Assembly: GCA_036365455.1 (NCBI GenBank)
Contig: JAWQUS010000017.1
Span: 5,766,001 to 5,830,000 of the forward strand
Direction: 5' to 3'
DNA from: Macrosoma leucophasiata
Taxonomy: Eukaryota > Arthropoda > Insecta > Lepidoptera > Hedylidae
DNA: 64,000 nucleotides
The stretch's first letter is position 1. Every line of letters starts with the position of its first letter. Of this stretch, positions 10,801-25,300 are shown piece by piece. A program made the position numbers and the translations under genes. Under the pieces are notes generated by a model, which saw nothing but the letters and a program-made list of their open reading frames with translations, was not told where the DNA came from and did no database searches.

Positions 10801-13800
10801 TGCAGAGGACAATTGAGCAAGCTATGCTTGGCGTTTTCCTTTGACATCCAGCCAGGTGAACTAAAGAAGCCTGAAGTCCAACAGACAAAAAACAGCATTG
10901 GACAGCGGAAGACGAAACGTTGGAAGGTATACCACGAGATGGATTGACGGCCAGTTGAAGATTACGGGCAAACTGGATGAAGATAGGCCAAGCGATTGAA
11001 AGAGAATTTTGTCCAGCGGTGGATGCAAATATTACACTAATCATTTATCTGCAGGGTCTTTCGGCACTTTTAAGAGATCTTAAAGAAATCACCAGCTGAC
11101 TCATTCAGTTTCAGTTTTTATAAGAGTTGGAATGTTTAAAGGTCGGAGTTTGACTCTTCATGAGAACTGATTACTTTTATAATAGTGCAAGTAAATACCC
11201 GTCTTGGAAATACTATGACATGAAAATGTTTTTGGTAGGGTTGTTCGTAAGTACCTACTACCCTCTTTGTTTTAACACCATGTCGCATAACGTCATAACG
11301 CATTCTGCCATCTGCCAACCTTAGGGTTGTAAAAGAAAAGCATAAGTTTTGAGTAAGTATAACATTGAATTAAATAAGTACGACCAACGAATAAACCTTC
11401 AAGCCAAATGAAACTTAATAGTTAAAATATCAGACAGTGCGTTTATATTTGTTTCTAATCTACATAATTGACATCATAGAGTAAACAGCCAACAATAGAT
11501 GCGACAGAATAAATGAATTTAATACTGTGGAATGTAAATGGAAGCAATCGAATTAGACTTGTACAATGCAGACAGGTTTTAACATATCGCATAATAAATG
11601 AGATCTCTTGATTTGAAGGACAAACTATTCAGCAATATAATATTAACATTTAAATTTCTACCCTATATTAAGTGCGTGTGGGTGGAAAGTGTGCGACAGT
11701 GTGCGTGTCTAAACGAATCTATGTTGTTGTGTGTAGCAACATAGTTTGATACTATTATCAAACTTATATTTCGACGTTGTGGTAGGCAGATGAATATATT
11801 AATACTCGTATCGTATTTGTATATATTTACGTGTCTGTATTTGAGTTCTAGTCAAGGTTATTATACTTCTCTTCGTGGAGGTGAGAATTGTGGACTCTTG
11901 AAATCAATAATGAAAAACCGGCCAAGTGCGAGTTGGCTACCATCGTGTCTGTAAAAAACGGCAATAAAAAACTTTTAATTAATTAATTATGTGTGAATCC
12001 CCCTTAAATATTGTACTGTCAATGTCAATTACGCGGGACTAATAAAACGCAGAAAGCAATGGAAATGCAGAAAGCCATGTTCGGCGTTTCATAGCGAGAA
12101 TCATAAATGAGGAGAACATAGTCCGCTGGAAAGCGAAACTCAAGGGCAGTTAACAGGCGACTTTAGTCGAGGAATGGACAGCCATTGGGCCAGAAAAGTT
12201 CCCTACCGGCGACCGCGCTACTGCCGCTATGAAGTGGACCAACGACCTGGTGAAAGTCGCGAGAAATCGCTGGATGAGGGCGGCCCATGACTGTTTGTTG
12301 TGGTAGGTAGAGGATGGCTTTAGTCTTTGAACGTCTTCTGGTTGAAATTATGATTATAAAAAAACTGGTGATCGGCCTTAATGTCTGAATGTAATTTACC
12401 TTACCTCTCCTTTTCAGAGGATAATTGAACTTAACATTTTACGTTTTCATACGTATTAAGAAAAATCTCCATCAATTTCACGCACAAACCATAAAATCCC
12501 ACCCACTCGCGTTTACCTTCAGAATAAAAAAAAAAATTCCCCGCACCACTGATTTCACAACGATTCAAACGTTCAAATGTAACTTTAATAGACGCCAAAT
12601 GACATACAATATTTATCTAGATTGTAGGCCAACAGAAATGAGGTATTAACTTAATTATGGATGCGAGAATTAATGCTTCTAGCCAGTAATTATGAGCTCG
12701 CATTAACTTAATGTCTTTGAAGTACTTACGCACACATACAAACACATTATAATGGGTGTTCGGTACAATCGGTATCGAAAATCTAAAACGTAGAAGCATT
12801 GTAAAATGGTTATGTTGTGGTGAGAATCGGAATCGGATTGCTGAATTGTTAGAGTAAGGTCATGTTAATTTTTCTGGTCACTCAGAGAGCAATGGAAAGG
12901 GCTATGCTCGGAGTTTCTCTGCGAGATCGAATCAGAAACGGGGAGATCCGCATGAGAACCAAAGTAACCGACATAGCCCAACGAATAGCGAAACCCAAGT
13001 AGCAGTGGGCAGGGCACATAGGAAGGGCTGACGGCCGTTGGGGCAGAAGAGTTCTGGAGCGGCGACCGCGTACCGAAAGACGAAGCGTGGGCAGGCCCCC
13101 CACGAGGTGGACCGACGACCTGATGAAGGTCGCGGGCAATCGCTGGATGAGGGCGGCCCAGGACCGTTCATTGTGGCATTCTTTGGGGGAAGCCTTTGTT
13201 CAGCAGTGGACGTCTTTCGGCTGAAATTATGATGATGATGATTTTTTCTGGATTTTTTTGAAATAATTTCTGTGCATCATTTTGATTTGAAATGTTGATG
13301 AAACGAAAAAGCGACAGTAAAAAAGATAAATAAGATTAAAAAAGATAAATAAGATTTACTGTAAAAGAAAATGAGTTAGGTAGCATGCAGTAAAAAGAGA
13401 CAGACACATAAATTCATAAGATTTGACTTGCCGAAAATGAGACAGGAAGCATTACACAGCGTCTCTTATGAACATTTTTGAAGGTTTCAAACTTCCAACT
13501 CCTACAACGAGTTCATTATACTCTTGTTTTTAGTTGTAGTTATTAAAAACTTCTTTTGCCTTTAAGTTGAGTCCTCAAAATAGTCGGTCTAAACGATTAA
13601 GGCAGCAAGTGGTTTATAGGCTATCTATGAGATGGTATTTGATGTACTTCTACAAACATACAAGTAGAGTATTGGATATAGCGATTCTTGTTTAAGGGTC
13701 ATAGCTCACTACAGTCCCTCGGCACCCGACCAACACCGCCTCGTTTTACGGCGTTCACTCTTTGTCGACGGGTGGTCCACGGGTGAACGACGCGATGTTA

Positions 13801-16270
13801 CTTCTGAACCACTCGCGGATAGCGTGCGGTTCACTTGGGAACAGCGCGTTGGCAATGCAAGGTCAACGCAAAACAAGCTAGTGCTCACCAAGTGGTCCAC
13901 TCGCCGTACGCGGGTGAACCGTGCGCCGTCCGCGCGTTTACGGCTTTCGGTCGAGGCGATCCGGTGTCGATACGGAGCGGAGTTGATGCAATAAGCGCAG
14001 ACCGCTCGAGGCGGTAGAGTGCTGGTCGGGTGTCGGTTGGCTCTAGTGAGCTATGACCCTGAGATTGGTTGTGTTACAGTCAGAATTTAATGAAACATAC
14101 ACAACCTGTATTTCCCGAAGGCTTTGTAGGTACATTACTTAATCTACTTGCCGCTAAATAGTGGTGTTCAGCACTATCGTGTTCCGATCAGAGTAATTTC
14201 TGGCACGCAGGTATAACAACTTAGATGATTCATTTCAGCCGATAGAGATCCACTGCTGGACATTAGCCTTCCGATAGTTCCCTCATCCCGAAGGTAAATG
14301 TATGCATTCAAGTGTAAGTAAACATCCACAATTCGCCAGTTACATTTTGACAACAACAACAAATACTCTTTATTGCACACCAAAAGACCATGTATAAAAA
14401 AAAACACTTGAAAAATATGTGATACAAAGGGCGGCCTTATCGCTAAAAGAGCGATTTCTTCCAGGCAACCCATGACCTATTTGACCTTTGTATTAAGCGA
14501 GTCCATTGGCATTTCAGGGCACATTACCAAACTTATCAAACAACAAAAAGTTCCCGAAATCGGAAAAAATACGAAGATAAGTGTCATACCTTTTGATCTT
14601 TTGCTTTAATTTTAGAAATTTGCTTATCGCCTGTAGATTACCATGTATCAGTGCTACGAATCAGAATATAGTTAATCGTTGAATATTGTGTAATTAGATA
14701 GACAGAGACATAAGGTAACGCGGTGGTGCCTAGGTCTTTTCAATGGGGCCAAACAATATCCTCTTACCGGAGCACTCCTAGGCATCGCTTAGCACTACTA
14801 TTTAGCGGAAGATAGGCAAAGTAACGCGGTAGAGCCTTCATCTGAAGATTTCACTGGTTTGAGAGCTCCAGTGACGGCGCTCGCGGGCGCAGGCACCACC
14901 GCATTACCTCATATATATATTTATCTTCACGCCAGGTCCCTAACGGAGTAGGCAGAGAGTGTAGAGCGTCAGATATCCCGGTCCTGACATACCTCTCGTG
15001 CCTCATCTGCCTTGATCATTCTCTTCATACATGCACGCCGATTCCTAAGACTTTTGACCCAAACATCAGACAGAACTCGACCGAACTATACCTCATATAC
15101 TTGCCGCTAAATGGTAGTGTTCAGCACAATCGTGTTCCGGTCAGGGGGTAATGTACGGCCCTGTAATTTCCGACACAGAGGCATAACATGCCTCAGGAGT
15201 GGTAACGCATCTGCATTTTGACCTTGGTCTTTGTGTGAGTGTCTGTAGGCTGCAGTCATCACTTAACATCAATGTGAATTGGATGCTTATTTGCCACTAC
15301 CATTACATAAAAAAATAAGCATCAGTAAAATAAATATTTAGTACAAACAACACCTAGTTTTGATTCTAACTCGTCACGTAGCGTCGCTCAACATGTCAAC
15401 GAAAATAAAATTGTCGCAACACTATATTCAACCGTTCATAATACGATAGCATTAACCAATAGAGTAAGTCAGTACGGAACTAATATATTCAAACACGATA
15501 TACCCACATAGGATCTATTTATCACCATTACTAGGCGGATTAGATGCGTCACGGGTTAAAGTAATTATACAATGTTGGAATACTTAATGCGGCGACTGTA
15601 CCTAATTATACGTGACGATAGGAATCGTAAACATAAGTGAAATAATAAGGTTGGTTCATTGCCACTACCAGTTATTATTTGATCTGAGGATAACGTATTG
15701 AGGACAAGTTTTGTATGGAAGGACTTTATTTCTGTGGTAATAAGGATAGTTTACGGTAAGCCGGCAAACCGTGCTCCGTATGGGACAAGGCTAATTTGCA
15801 AATTTTACCACCACAGATATAATCACGTGGAATACAGAGTTATCTGTTATTGATTCGTTTTCTTTATTTTATTTCATTGGTTATATGGCATAGAGACCGG
15901 GATTACTGGCGCTCTACACTCATACATACACATATATATATAAAGCATATAGCAACACGGGCCACCAGCCGCAGCGGACCGGAGGGGAGTAGCCATATGC
16001 AAGCTTTCCCCTCTGTCAAAGTACAAGATCAAATGGTCCTATGCCTGTCGCCCATATATTTAAATGAGTGCGTGAAATTGTTTATGTATTTTGTTAAAGT
16101 CAAGGTGTGAATTTCTTAGTAATAGACGATTTTTGTAATGTGGGTGTCAGACGTATTTCCCCTCGCAAAAAATTACAAGACTGTTTTGTATCGGTAATAA
16201 ACGCTATGAGTACTCCCCTCCAGTCCGCCGCGACCGGTGGGCCAAATTACTCTATGGTTATAGGTAATTA

Positions 16271-16317
<47 letters not shown>

Positions 16318-19300
16318 AACCAATACTTATACCGAATGTTTACCACTAAAAGCACTGAAAGGAACACCTGACCAATTTTTTAATGCAACAGTGGAAAGGC
16401 AGATGTGGCTACAGTCCCCAGAGTATCCACAAGGGAGAAACTCACACTAGAAAAACTGTACATTTTATTAGGGGCCCCCAGTCCTTTGGTGTTCTACTGG
16501 AGCAACGAAGGACTGAGGGGCCATGGTTCAGGTTCGCGTCTTCAGTCCTGAGTCAACGAGAGTCACTTACGATGCTGGTTAATCCTGATTTTTTTTATAA
16601 AAAATATAAAAATCCGCTAGAGGGTTACGTAGGTACATCTATAGTAACCATTATTGAATACTCTGTGTTTTTTATATTTTAAATCAATCAGGCATAATTT
16701 TAAGCTACGGCAGGTCTACCAAAAAGCTTCTCAAGGTGGTTTAGTAAAACAAAAAAGTAATATTGATTATATTATTACCTACTCAGGTTTATTTAATTAA
16801 CTGTAGATAAAATTAAATGAATTATACGAATCACTGCATTCTAGAATGGCATATTTATTATTATCCAAGAACCACAGGCAAGAGGCAAAACACATTATAC
16901 CGATAATTAACTCAAAGAATGCGTATTTAAATTATTTATTGCAAATTAAACAAAACGCACACAGACAACCGATCCGGCTTGTATATGAACTAGATCACGA
17001 TATTACGCGCACATGCAAATTGTAATGCTAAAGCTAAAGATGTGTTTGGACTGGAAGAGTTTTTCTTAAACTTATATACTACAAACTTTCAAAATAATAA
17101 ATATCTACTTTAGTAAAAAGAAATCGTATACTTCAGGTAAGTGGAAAATGTAAAAATTGTATTAGGTACATAATTTATTACCGGGGGTTTTTTATATTAC
17201 GTTTTTTTTATGTTTTATATATTAGTAACGTACGGCCCTGTAATTTCCGGCACAGAGGCATAACACCTTAGGCGTCAGGAGTGGTAACGCATCTGCATTT
17301 TGACCTTGGTCTTTATGTGGGTGTCTTTAGGGTGGAGTCATCACTTAACATCAATGTGAACTGCATGCTTGTTCGCCACTTCCAATACTTAAAAAAAATA
17401 TATATTACGAAGATGGCAAATAGGTTCACATAAGTGTTAATTAAGTGATAACTGCAGCCTACAGACACTCACACAAACACAAGAGGTCGAAATGAAGATG
17501 CATTGGTACCCCTGAGACTTTTACGCGGCCATGCATTAACATCAAACCGGACCACGATAGTTATGAACACTACCATTTAGCGACAAATAGATTGAGTAAT
17601 GCGGTGGTGCCTACGCCCTCGAGCTGGAACTCTTCCACCAGTAAACATATATTTTATCCTGTTTTTTTATATTATTTCGCATTAACACATGCTTGTGAAA
17701 TATATTTTATGCCTAACTAGCATAGTTGGTAATAGATGGCGCTACTGCTACCATAAAGCAATGCAATAGATGTGAAGGAAAGATTTGACAAATCGGGCAG
17801 GGCTTCAGTAGCTCAATTGGAAGAGCGGCTGGACTAGATTCCCAGTAGGTCGCGAGTTCGAGCCTCGCCTGAAGTCAAATTTTTCTTTCCATTTTTCTTT
17901 AAAAATAAAATATATCTTTACTGTTTTAATACAAGACTTTTACACGACTTTTTACTGGTGGTAGAGCTCCAGTGACGGAGTTCGCGGGCGTAGGCACCAC
18001 CGCATTACCTAATATACTTGCCGCTAAATGGTAGTGTTCAGCACTATCGTGTTCCGGTCAGGTGGTAATGTACGGCCCTGTAATTTCCGGCACAGAGGCA
18101 ACACCTTAGGCCTCAGGAGTGGTAACGCATCTGCATTTTGATCGTGGTCTTTGTGTGGGTGTCTATAGGCTGCAGTCATCACTTAACATCAATGTGAACT
18201 GCATGCTTGTTTGCCACTTTGATTACATAAAAAAAAAAATCAAAACAAATCATCATATATCCGGGACAATCTCGAATTTTCCGGCCATCTGGCAAACCAC
18301 GACACTTGACGAAATTAAACAAAAAAATCCGAACGTACGTATTAAAATCAGTACAAAAAAAAATCCAATGTGAACAAGACTCAATTTTCATTTATCTAGT
18401 CTTAATACTTGTTTCGGTTTAATCGTTTTACTTATCGGACGAGGAAGTTTATTATTTCACTTGCCACTCTACATCGCTATCATATAAATGATTACTTCTT
18501 ATTTTAGATAAAATTGGCAGACTTGTTTTTTTTTTTTCAAAACATATTATCAATAGCCAATTCATAGTTTTACAGCATTTCATTAAATTCAGAAAGCAGT
18601 ATAATATTCTGTGCATACATCACTGAACTTTTATTAGGCATCTAGATTTAAAAACAACCAATTCAGGCATTCCTTGGATTAATCGTGAAAAATATGTTTT
18701 TTTAAGGCTTGTATAAGATATCTTTCAAAACAATACCGCTTTAAAGTAAGTAGGTCAAATTACCCTACTACTACTACCTACTTCAAATTACAATTTCATG
18801 CGTACATAGTGTATGCGTATTTAAAAAAAAGCTCTCTACCAAATTTCATTAAAATCGGTTCAGTCGTTTGGACGTGTAAAGGTAACAGACAGACAGAGTT
18901 ACTTTCGCATTTATAATATTAGTAGGGAAGTAGGGATTTAATATGAATATTTCAACCGTCTACCAGTTACTCTTATTAGTATCGAGCAAAAAAATCACGT
19001 TTGTTGCATACAATAAGAGGGACTGAAAAAGCTAGGCGGATAGTTGGAGTCTTATTAATAGAGTCCCGTTTTTACCCTACCTAGCATTTTATTTTGAAAA
19101 GATTTTACTGAAGTCTACGGCTAGGTGGCGCTGGTAGGCACTGGTCATGCTTTCAAGGTACAATACAGGTCAAGCGAGTTCCTAACAAATTGATAGTTAT
19201 TCTTGTACCCGATAGATGGCGGGACATGTATTTACCGTAGAGTTGTAGAGCGTTGCAAAAGCGCGGGGTTTCTTTCAGGACTGGTGATGTACATGTGCTT

Positions 19301-22300
19301 ATGAAGCCGTGAGTTCAAAAAAGTGTGTATATTTTTCGTGAAATATTTTGCTTACGGACTCAGTTGCCAAAGCCTATTATTGATAACTATATGACCACGC
19401 AAACGTCCTTCTGCCATACATTAAATTTTTATCGTTGTTAAAAGCGGCATAGAGACTACGTGACGCATTGCTGCTTGCGCCTTCGAGCTAAGAAGCTCAG
19501 TAAGCCTGGGTTGCATCACGAGTTTTGTTAAAGTTAAAGTAATTGTAACTGCCTCGGTAGCCTAGTGGTAGCAGGCCACTACTACTACGCTGAGGTCCTG
19601 GGTTCGATTCCCGGGTAGGGGGTTATCAGAGATAATGGTGAAAAAGCCTTTATCTCTGGTTCTATTGGGATTTTTCCATTTTCTGGAAATTTCCCAGTAC
19701 CTCAAAGTTTAGTAATGTGCCCGGAGATGTCAACAGGCTCGCACCTGTTACATGGGCCAAAACGTAACCGGCGAATCGTGGATGTTTGCATGTATGCTTG
19801 AATACATGCATTTACCTCTGCCTACCCCTTCGGGGATTACAGGCGGGAAGTTACGTTTTTTAAAGTAATTGTAACATTTCACATCCTTTTCTAACTTAAA
19901 GAAATCTGTAAAAGTTAGAGCAGGATGTAAAATGTTACAATAACTTTAACTTTAACAAAATTCGTGGTTCGTCCCAGGCTAAAAGTACTTAACATAAAGA
20001 CAAGCGAAATGCTTTTCTTTTACTAATCCTTCCATCATTTAATTTTTCGTGGATTAGAAGGTAAATGTACCTATTTAAGTACCTTTTATTTTTTTTTAAG
20101 AAAAATGGAAAGAAAAATTTGACTTCAGGCGACTTTTTAATAAAATATATTTCACAAGCATGTGTTAATGCGAAATAATATAAAAACAATTATAAAGGGT
20201 AAAAGCGACTTCTTTACGATATTCAATAAACTGAAAAGTCTATTATATCGGTTGCCTAACTAGCATAGTTGGTAATAGATGGCGCTGCTGCTACCATAAC
20301 GCAATGCAATAGATGTGAAGGAAAGATTTGACAAATCGGGCAGGGCTTCAGTAGCTCAATTGGAAGAGCGGCTGGACTAGATTCCCAGTAGGTCGCGAGT
20401 TCGAGTCTCGCCTGAAGTCAAATTTTTCTTTCCATTTTTCTTTAAAAAAAAATAAAATATATTTCACAAGCATGTGTTAATGCGAAATAATATAGAAACA
20501 ATTATTTAAGTACCTACCAACGAGTGGCTCGACGCTTGTGTTTTTCCTGGCTTATGTCTTTGATTTTTCTCGTTCCTTCCTATCGCCAATGAGAGCGATA
20601 GCGATGGTCTGACTCGTTATTACTTTAGCAGTCAGTATGAAATCTATAGATATAATCTGATTATAGCTATCGCTCTTATATGCGGCATCAAGGAATAAAA
20701 AAGCGTCCAAGTGCGAGTCGGACGCGCCCATGAAAGGCTCTGTACTGAATACTGTAGCAGTATCTGTATCATTAGGTATACTAATAGAAAATCCATAAAT
20801 AATATAAAATGTGATTAGCGAGTCGTAGGTGTTTTCTTATTCGCTTCCTTACCTCTACCTACCCTTTTCGGGTCTTCAGGTAATACAGGCCTGAACCTAC
20901 GTTATCTAATTATTCTTTTATATTATTTCGCATTAACACATGCTTGTGAAATATATTCCCAGTAGGCCGCGAGTTCGAGTCTCGCCTGAAGTCAAATTTT
21001 TCTTTCCATTTTTCTTTAAATAAAATTACGTTATCTAACCTAGGGTACGAACCTAAGTTGCCTTCTACCGTTACGTCATCGACATTAGCTAATTAAATTA
21101 ATTTCACGCATTATAATACAACATAATAAGATAAACGTGTATCAAAATCACAATGAAATCGTCACGAATGTTCCTCTATTTCTTTCCACATCGCCAACAC
21201 CAGAAAATTGACCATAAAGTGCGTGAATACAGTGGTATTTACGTAATTATATCACCAACGTCTATCCTGCCTGTAATTAGCATAAAATAGCTCATTAACA
21301 GATAATAGCCCCGGGTTTTCCTTATTATTCTCATAATGATACACAGATTGTTGACTATTGTAGGAAAATGGCTTGTTTTGTTTGGCGCTGAATAAAAATA
21401 TTCAAATGGAACCGAATTAGAAAATTTTGTTACACGTGTATTGATTCTTTATTTTGTTTTTCGTTGATGAATGTTTTAATATGGACTTAGAAATTTAACT
21501 GCTGGTAAGTCTTTTTAGAGTATATCAATATGTCACTAAAATAATGTCAAGGGTTTTTTTTATGCAATGAAGGTGGCAAACAAGCATGCAGTTCATATTG
21601 ATGTTAAGTGATGACTGCAGCCTATAGACACCCACAAAAAGACCAAGGTCGAAGTGCAGATGCGTTACCACCCCTGAGGCCTAAGGTGTTATGCCTCTGT
21701 GCCGGAAATTACAGAGCCGTACATTACCACCTGACCGGAACACGATAGTGCTGAACACTACCATTTAGCGGCAAGTATCTTAGGTAATGCGGTGGTGCCT
21801 ACGCCCACGAGCTCCGTCACTGGAGCTCTACCACCAGTGAGGTATATCGAAATTGATTTATTAAGTCATTCATAACCATATTGTTTTGTTATTAAGATTT
21901 GTGGGAGTATGGTATTGCCATGAGAGAGTGACGAATATAGAAAAGTATCGGCGATTTAAAAAGTGAATTGGAGTTTTCTCTACCTCTGGAAACAGGGATG
22001 GAAATTAGCGTGAAGATGCATAATTTGAGAATGTTATCTCTGAATGGAGTGGAATTTGGTCAAAATAACAGAAAACAAAAACTGTTTTTATAGTAAAATA
22101 CTGACACAGAAGAGTAACACGTTATTATCTAAAGCATCAGATTTCTTGAATCCATATGTAATTATTAGAATGAACGTCAGTGTGGAAGTCGTTCTTGGTT
22201 TTAATTGCTAATCAGATAGTCCACATTCAAATAGTTCCACCGACTCTATAGACTGTTAATACATAGGTAAGCATGAGTATGAAGTATACAATTGCAAAGC

Positions 22301-25300
22301 AAAGCAAAAAATAAAATAATAAACAAATAAACCGTATATGCTTGGTATTTAGGCACTCACTTTCATTTATTATATCTTTTTTCAGTCTCACTGTCCCAAA
22401 AAGGCATAGGAATTATTGACAATAATGAGACTCTAGAACTATCTAAATATTCGCAATTCAAATGAAACCCATTTGTCACATTGATGTTAAATGACAACTG
22501 CAGCCTCTAGACATTTACATAAAGACCAGAGTTCAAAATGCAGATGCGTTGCCACCCCTGAGACCTTAGTTGTTATGTCTCTATGATAGTTATTACGGGG
22601 CCATACATTACCATCTAACCGTAACACGATAGTGCTAAACACTACCATTTGGCGGCAGATAGATTAGGTAATGCGATGGTGTCTACGCCGTCGAGCTATT
22701 ACACTGCAACTCTTCCACCAGGAAACCCAATATATTAACCCGTTGATAAAATCCAAGACCTAAATTCGAGGCTAGAAGTGACCACGAAGCCACTGCGAAG
22801 GAGAACGAGTTACACTGTATGTAACCATAGCATGACATTGAATATTTTAGAGTTCATTGCCGTGAGCCCTAAATAAAAGTATATGTTTAACACTAATTAA
22901 AACCTAGACAAAAAATAACTAAGTATACTTATTATTATAATTTTCAAGCAATAAACAGCATAACTTTAGCCGCATTTAATTACTTTTTGGTTTTAAACAA
23001 GTATTCAAGTCGTGCAATTGTAATTATCAATTTATAATTACACGTAATTAGCTAGGGAGTAGCGATACCATCTGAATTATATTTCTATTTCAAATTAATT
23101 AAAATGGTATTACTCATTGTACGGGAGACATTAGTCGTCTAATTTGAAATTCTAGTAGCATGCTATGTTTTTCTGAAACGTTATATTAGTTAATTGAAAT
23201 GCTTAACATTTGAGTGTCTAATGTTTATTTACATACAGAGCCAGGTAGCCGAATTTATGGACTTTGATTTTGAAAGTGATAAATTATTAATTGTTTTATA
23301 TTATTTCGCATTAACACATGCTTGTGAAATATATTTTATTTTTAAAGAAAAATGGAAAGAAAAAATTGACTTCAGGTGAGACTCGAACTCGCGACCTACT
23401 GGGAATCTAGTCCAGCCGCTCTTCCAATTGAGCTACTGAAGCCCTGCCCGATTTGTCAAATCTTTCCTTCACATCTATTGCATTGCTTTATGGTAGCAGC
23501 AGCGCCATCTATTACCAACTATGCTAGTTAGGCAACCGATATAATAGACTTTTCAGTTTATTGAATATCGTAAAGAAGTCGCTTTTACCCTTAATAATTG
23601 TGTAAAATGTAACATGCTTGTGAAAATATATTTCACAACCATGTGTTAATGCGAAATAATATAAAACAATTATAAAGGGTAAAAATATGATAAATTATTG
23701 TATTAACTAATCTGTCTGCCTCCAAATGGTAGTGTTCAGCACTATCGTGTTTCGGTTAGATGTATGGAACCGTAATAACTATCACGAAGACATAACAACT
23801 CAGATCTCAGGGGTGGCTATACATCTGCATTTTGACCTCTGGTTTTTTGTAAATGTCTATAGGCTGCAGTCATTACACAACATCAATGTGAGTACAAGTT
23901 TGTTTGCCACCTTTCTTACATAAAAAATGTTTTCTTATAAAAATATGCATTCTACTGATGTACTTATTTACATCAGTTAATATTTAGTTTTATGTTAGTG
24001 ATATTCTTGACTATCTTAATATATATAAATCTCGTGTCACAATGTTTGTCCTCAATGGACTCCTAAACCACTTAACCGATTATAATAAAATTCGCACACC
24101 ATGTGCAGTTCGATCCAACTTGAGAGATAGGATAGCTTACATTACGCTATGACTAATAGGAGCAGAGCAGCGCGGGCGAAGCCGGGGTGGGCCGCTAGTA
24201 GGTATATATATTTGTTTAGCTTGTTTTACAAGTATATCAATTGTTATTCATAGTATGTTCTTAGATTTTCGCGAGCTATATTCATTGAAATAAAACTGAG
24301 TTTTCGGATTTAGGTATCTTGCGTATATTAAACTAAAATGATTTTTTGTAATCGAACCCGTCGTTTCGGTCGCTTTTCAGCTTCCGTGGTCTTGGGCAGC
24401 CTGAGGTGGCATTTGTGTGACAGCAGTTTGAAAAATTATTAAGTGCAGCTACCGAATTATGAAAAGCGACCGAAACGTCGGGTTCGATTTTAAATAATCA
24501 TTTTAGTTTAATATTCGTGAGATAAACCCGAAAACTAGTTTTATTTCAAATTGTTATTCACTTTAATTTATTTTGTTTGTTTTCGACGTGTCATAAGAGG
24601 TGCCTCTCACCCTAAATGAAAAAATGAATTTCTGATACTGCTTTATTTATTTACGACATATTCGGGTATTTCAGAATGCCTCTACATTTTTAATAACCAT
24701 AGTGGTGTAGAACATGAAGTATCTTATAGGTCGCAAGCTACACAATTTGAAATAAAGAGACCAAGGAAGCTGAAAAGCGACTGAAACGTCGGATTGATTA
24801 AAAAAAACACTTTAATTTTATATACGCGAGATAAATCTGTTTAACACTTGTTAAGAGAATTGGATTGCTTTAGTGACCAATAATTAATGTCAATACAGAA
24901 ATCTAAATTGCTTGTTATTATGCATGTTACGTCTAATACTATGTTTAAACATTCTAAGCGACAGTTTACGAATGCACTGATCCATCTACCTATACACCAA
25001 CGGTTAGTCAGTTACGTAAGTCTCACGTAAGGGGTAATGATCCCATTAATTCATGGCCACATTTCAGGCCTTACGATGGTACCTGAGACATTTACTAAAT
25101 CCAAATTGTTTTATATTATTTCGCATTAACACATGCTTGTGAAATATATTTTCTTTCAATAAGATATATTTCACAAGCATGTGTTAATGCGAAATAATAT
25201 AAAACAATTATTAAGGGTAAAAGCGACTTCTTTACGATATTCAATAAACTGAAAAGTCTATTATATCGGTTGCCTAACTAGCATAGTTGGCAATAGATGG

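Noticed and set aside
13038..13232. Independent host gene at 13.0-13.2 kb
   Set aside because: It reads the C-terminal region of an RTE-like LINE (PTRWTDDL and similar) and a second degraded copy lies at 12.0-12.3 kb.
17801..17877. Functional tRNA gene in the family C core
   Set aside because: The anticodon arm does not close to a 7-nt loop, and at least six near-identical cores sit in the same repeat context, so it is a tRNA-derived repeat.
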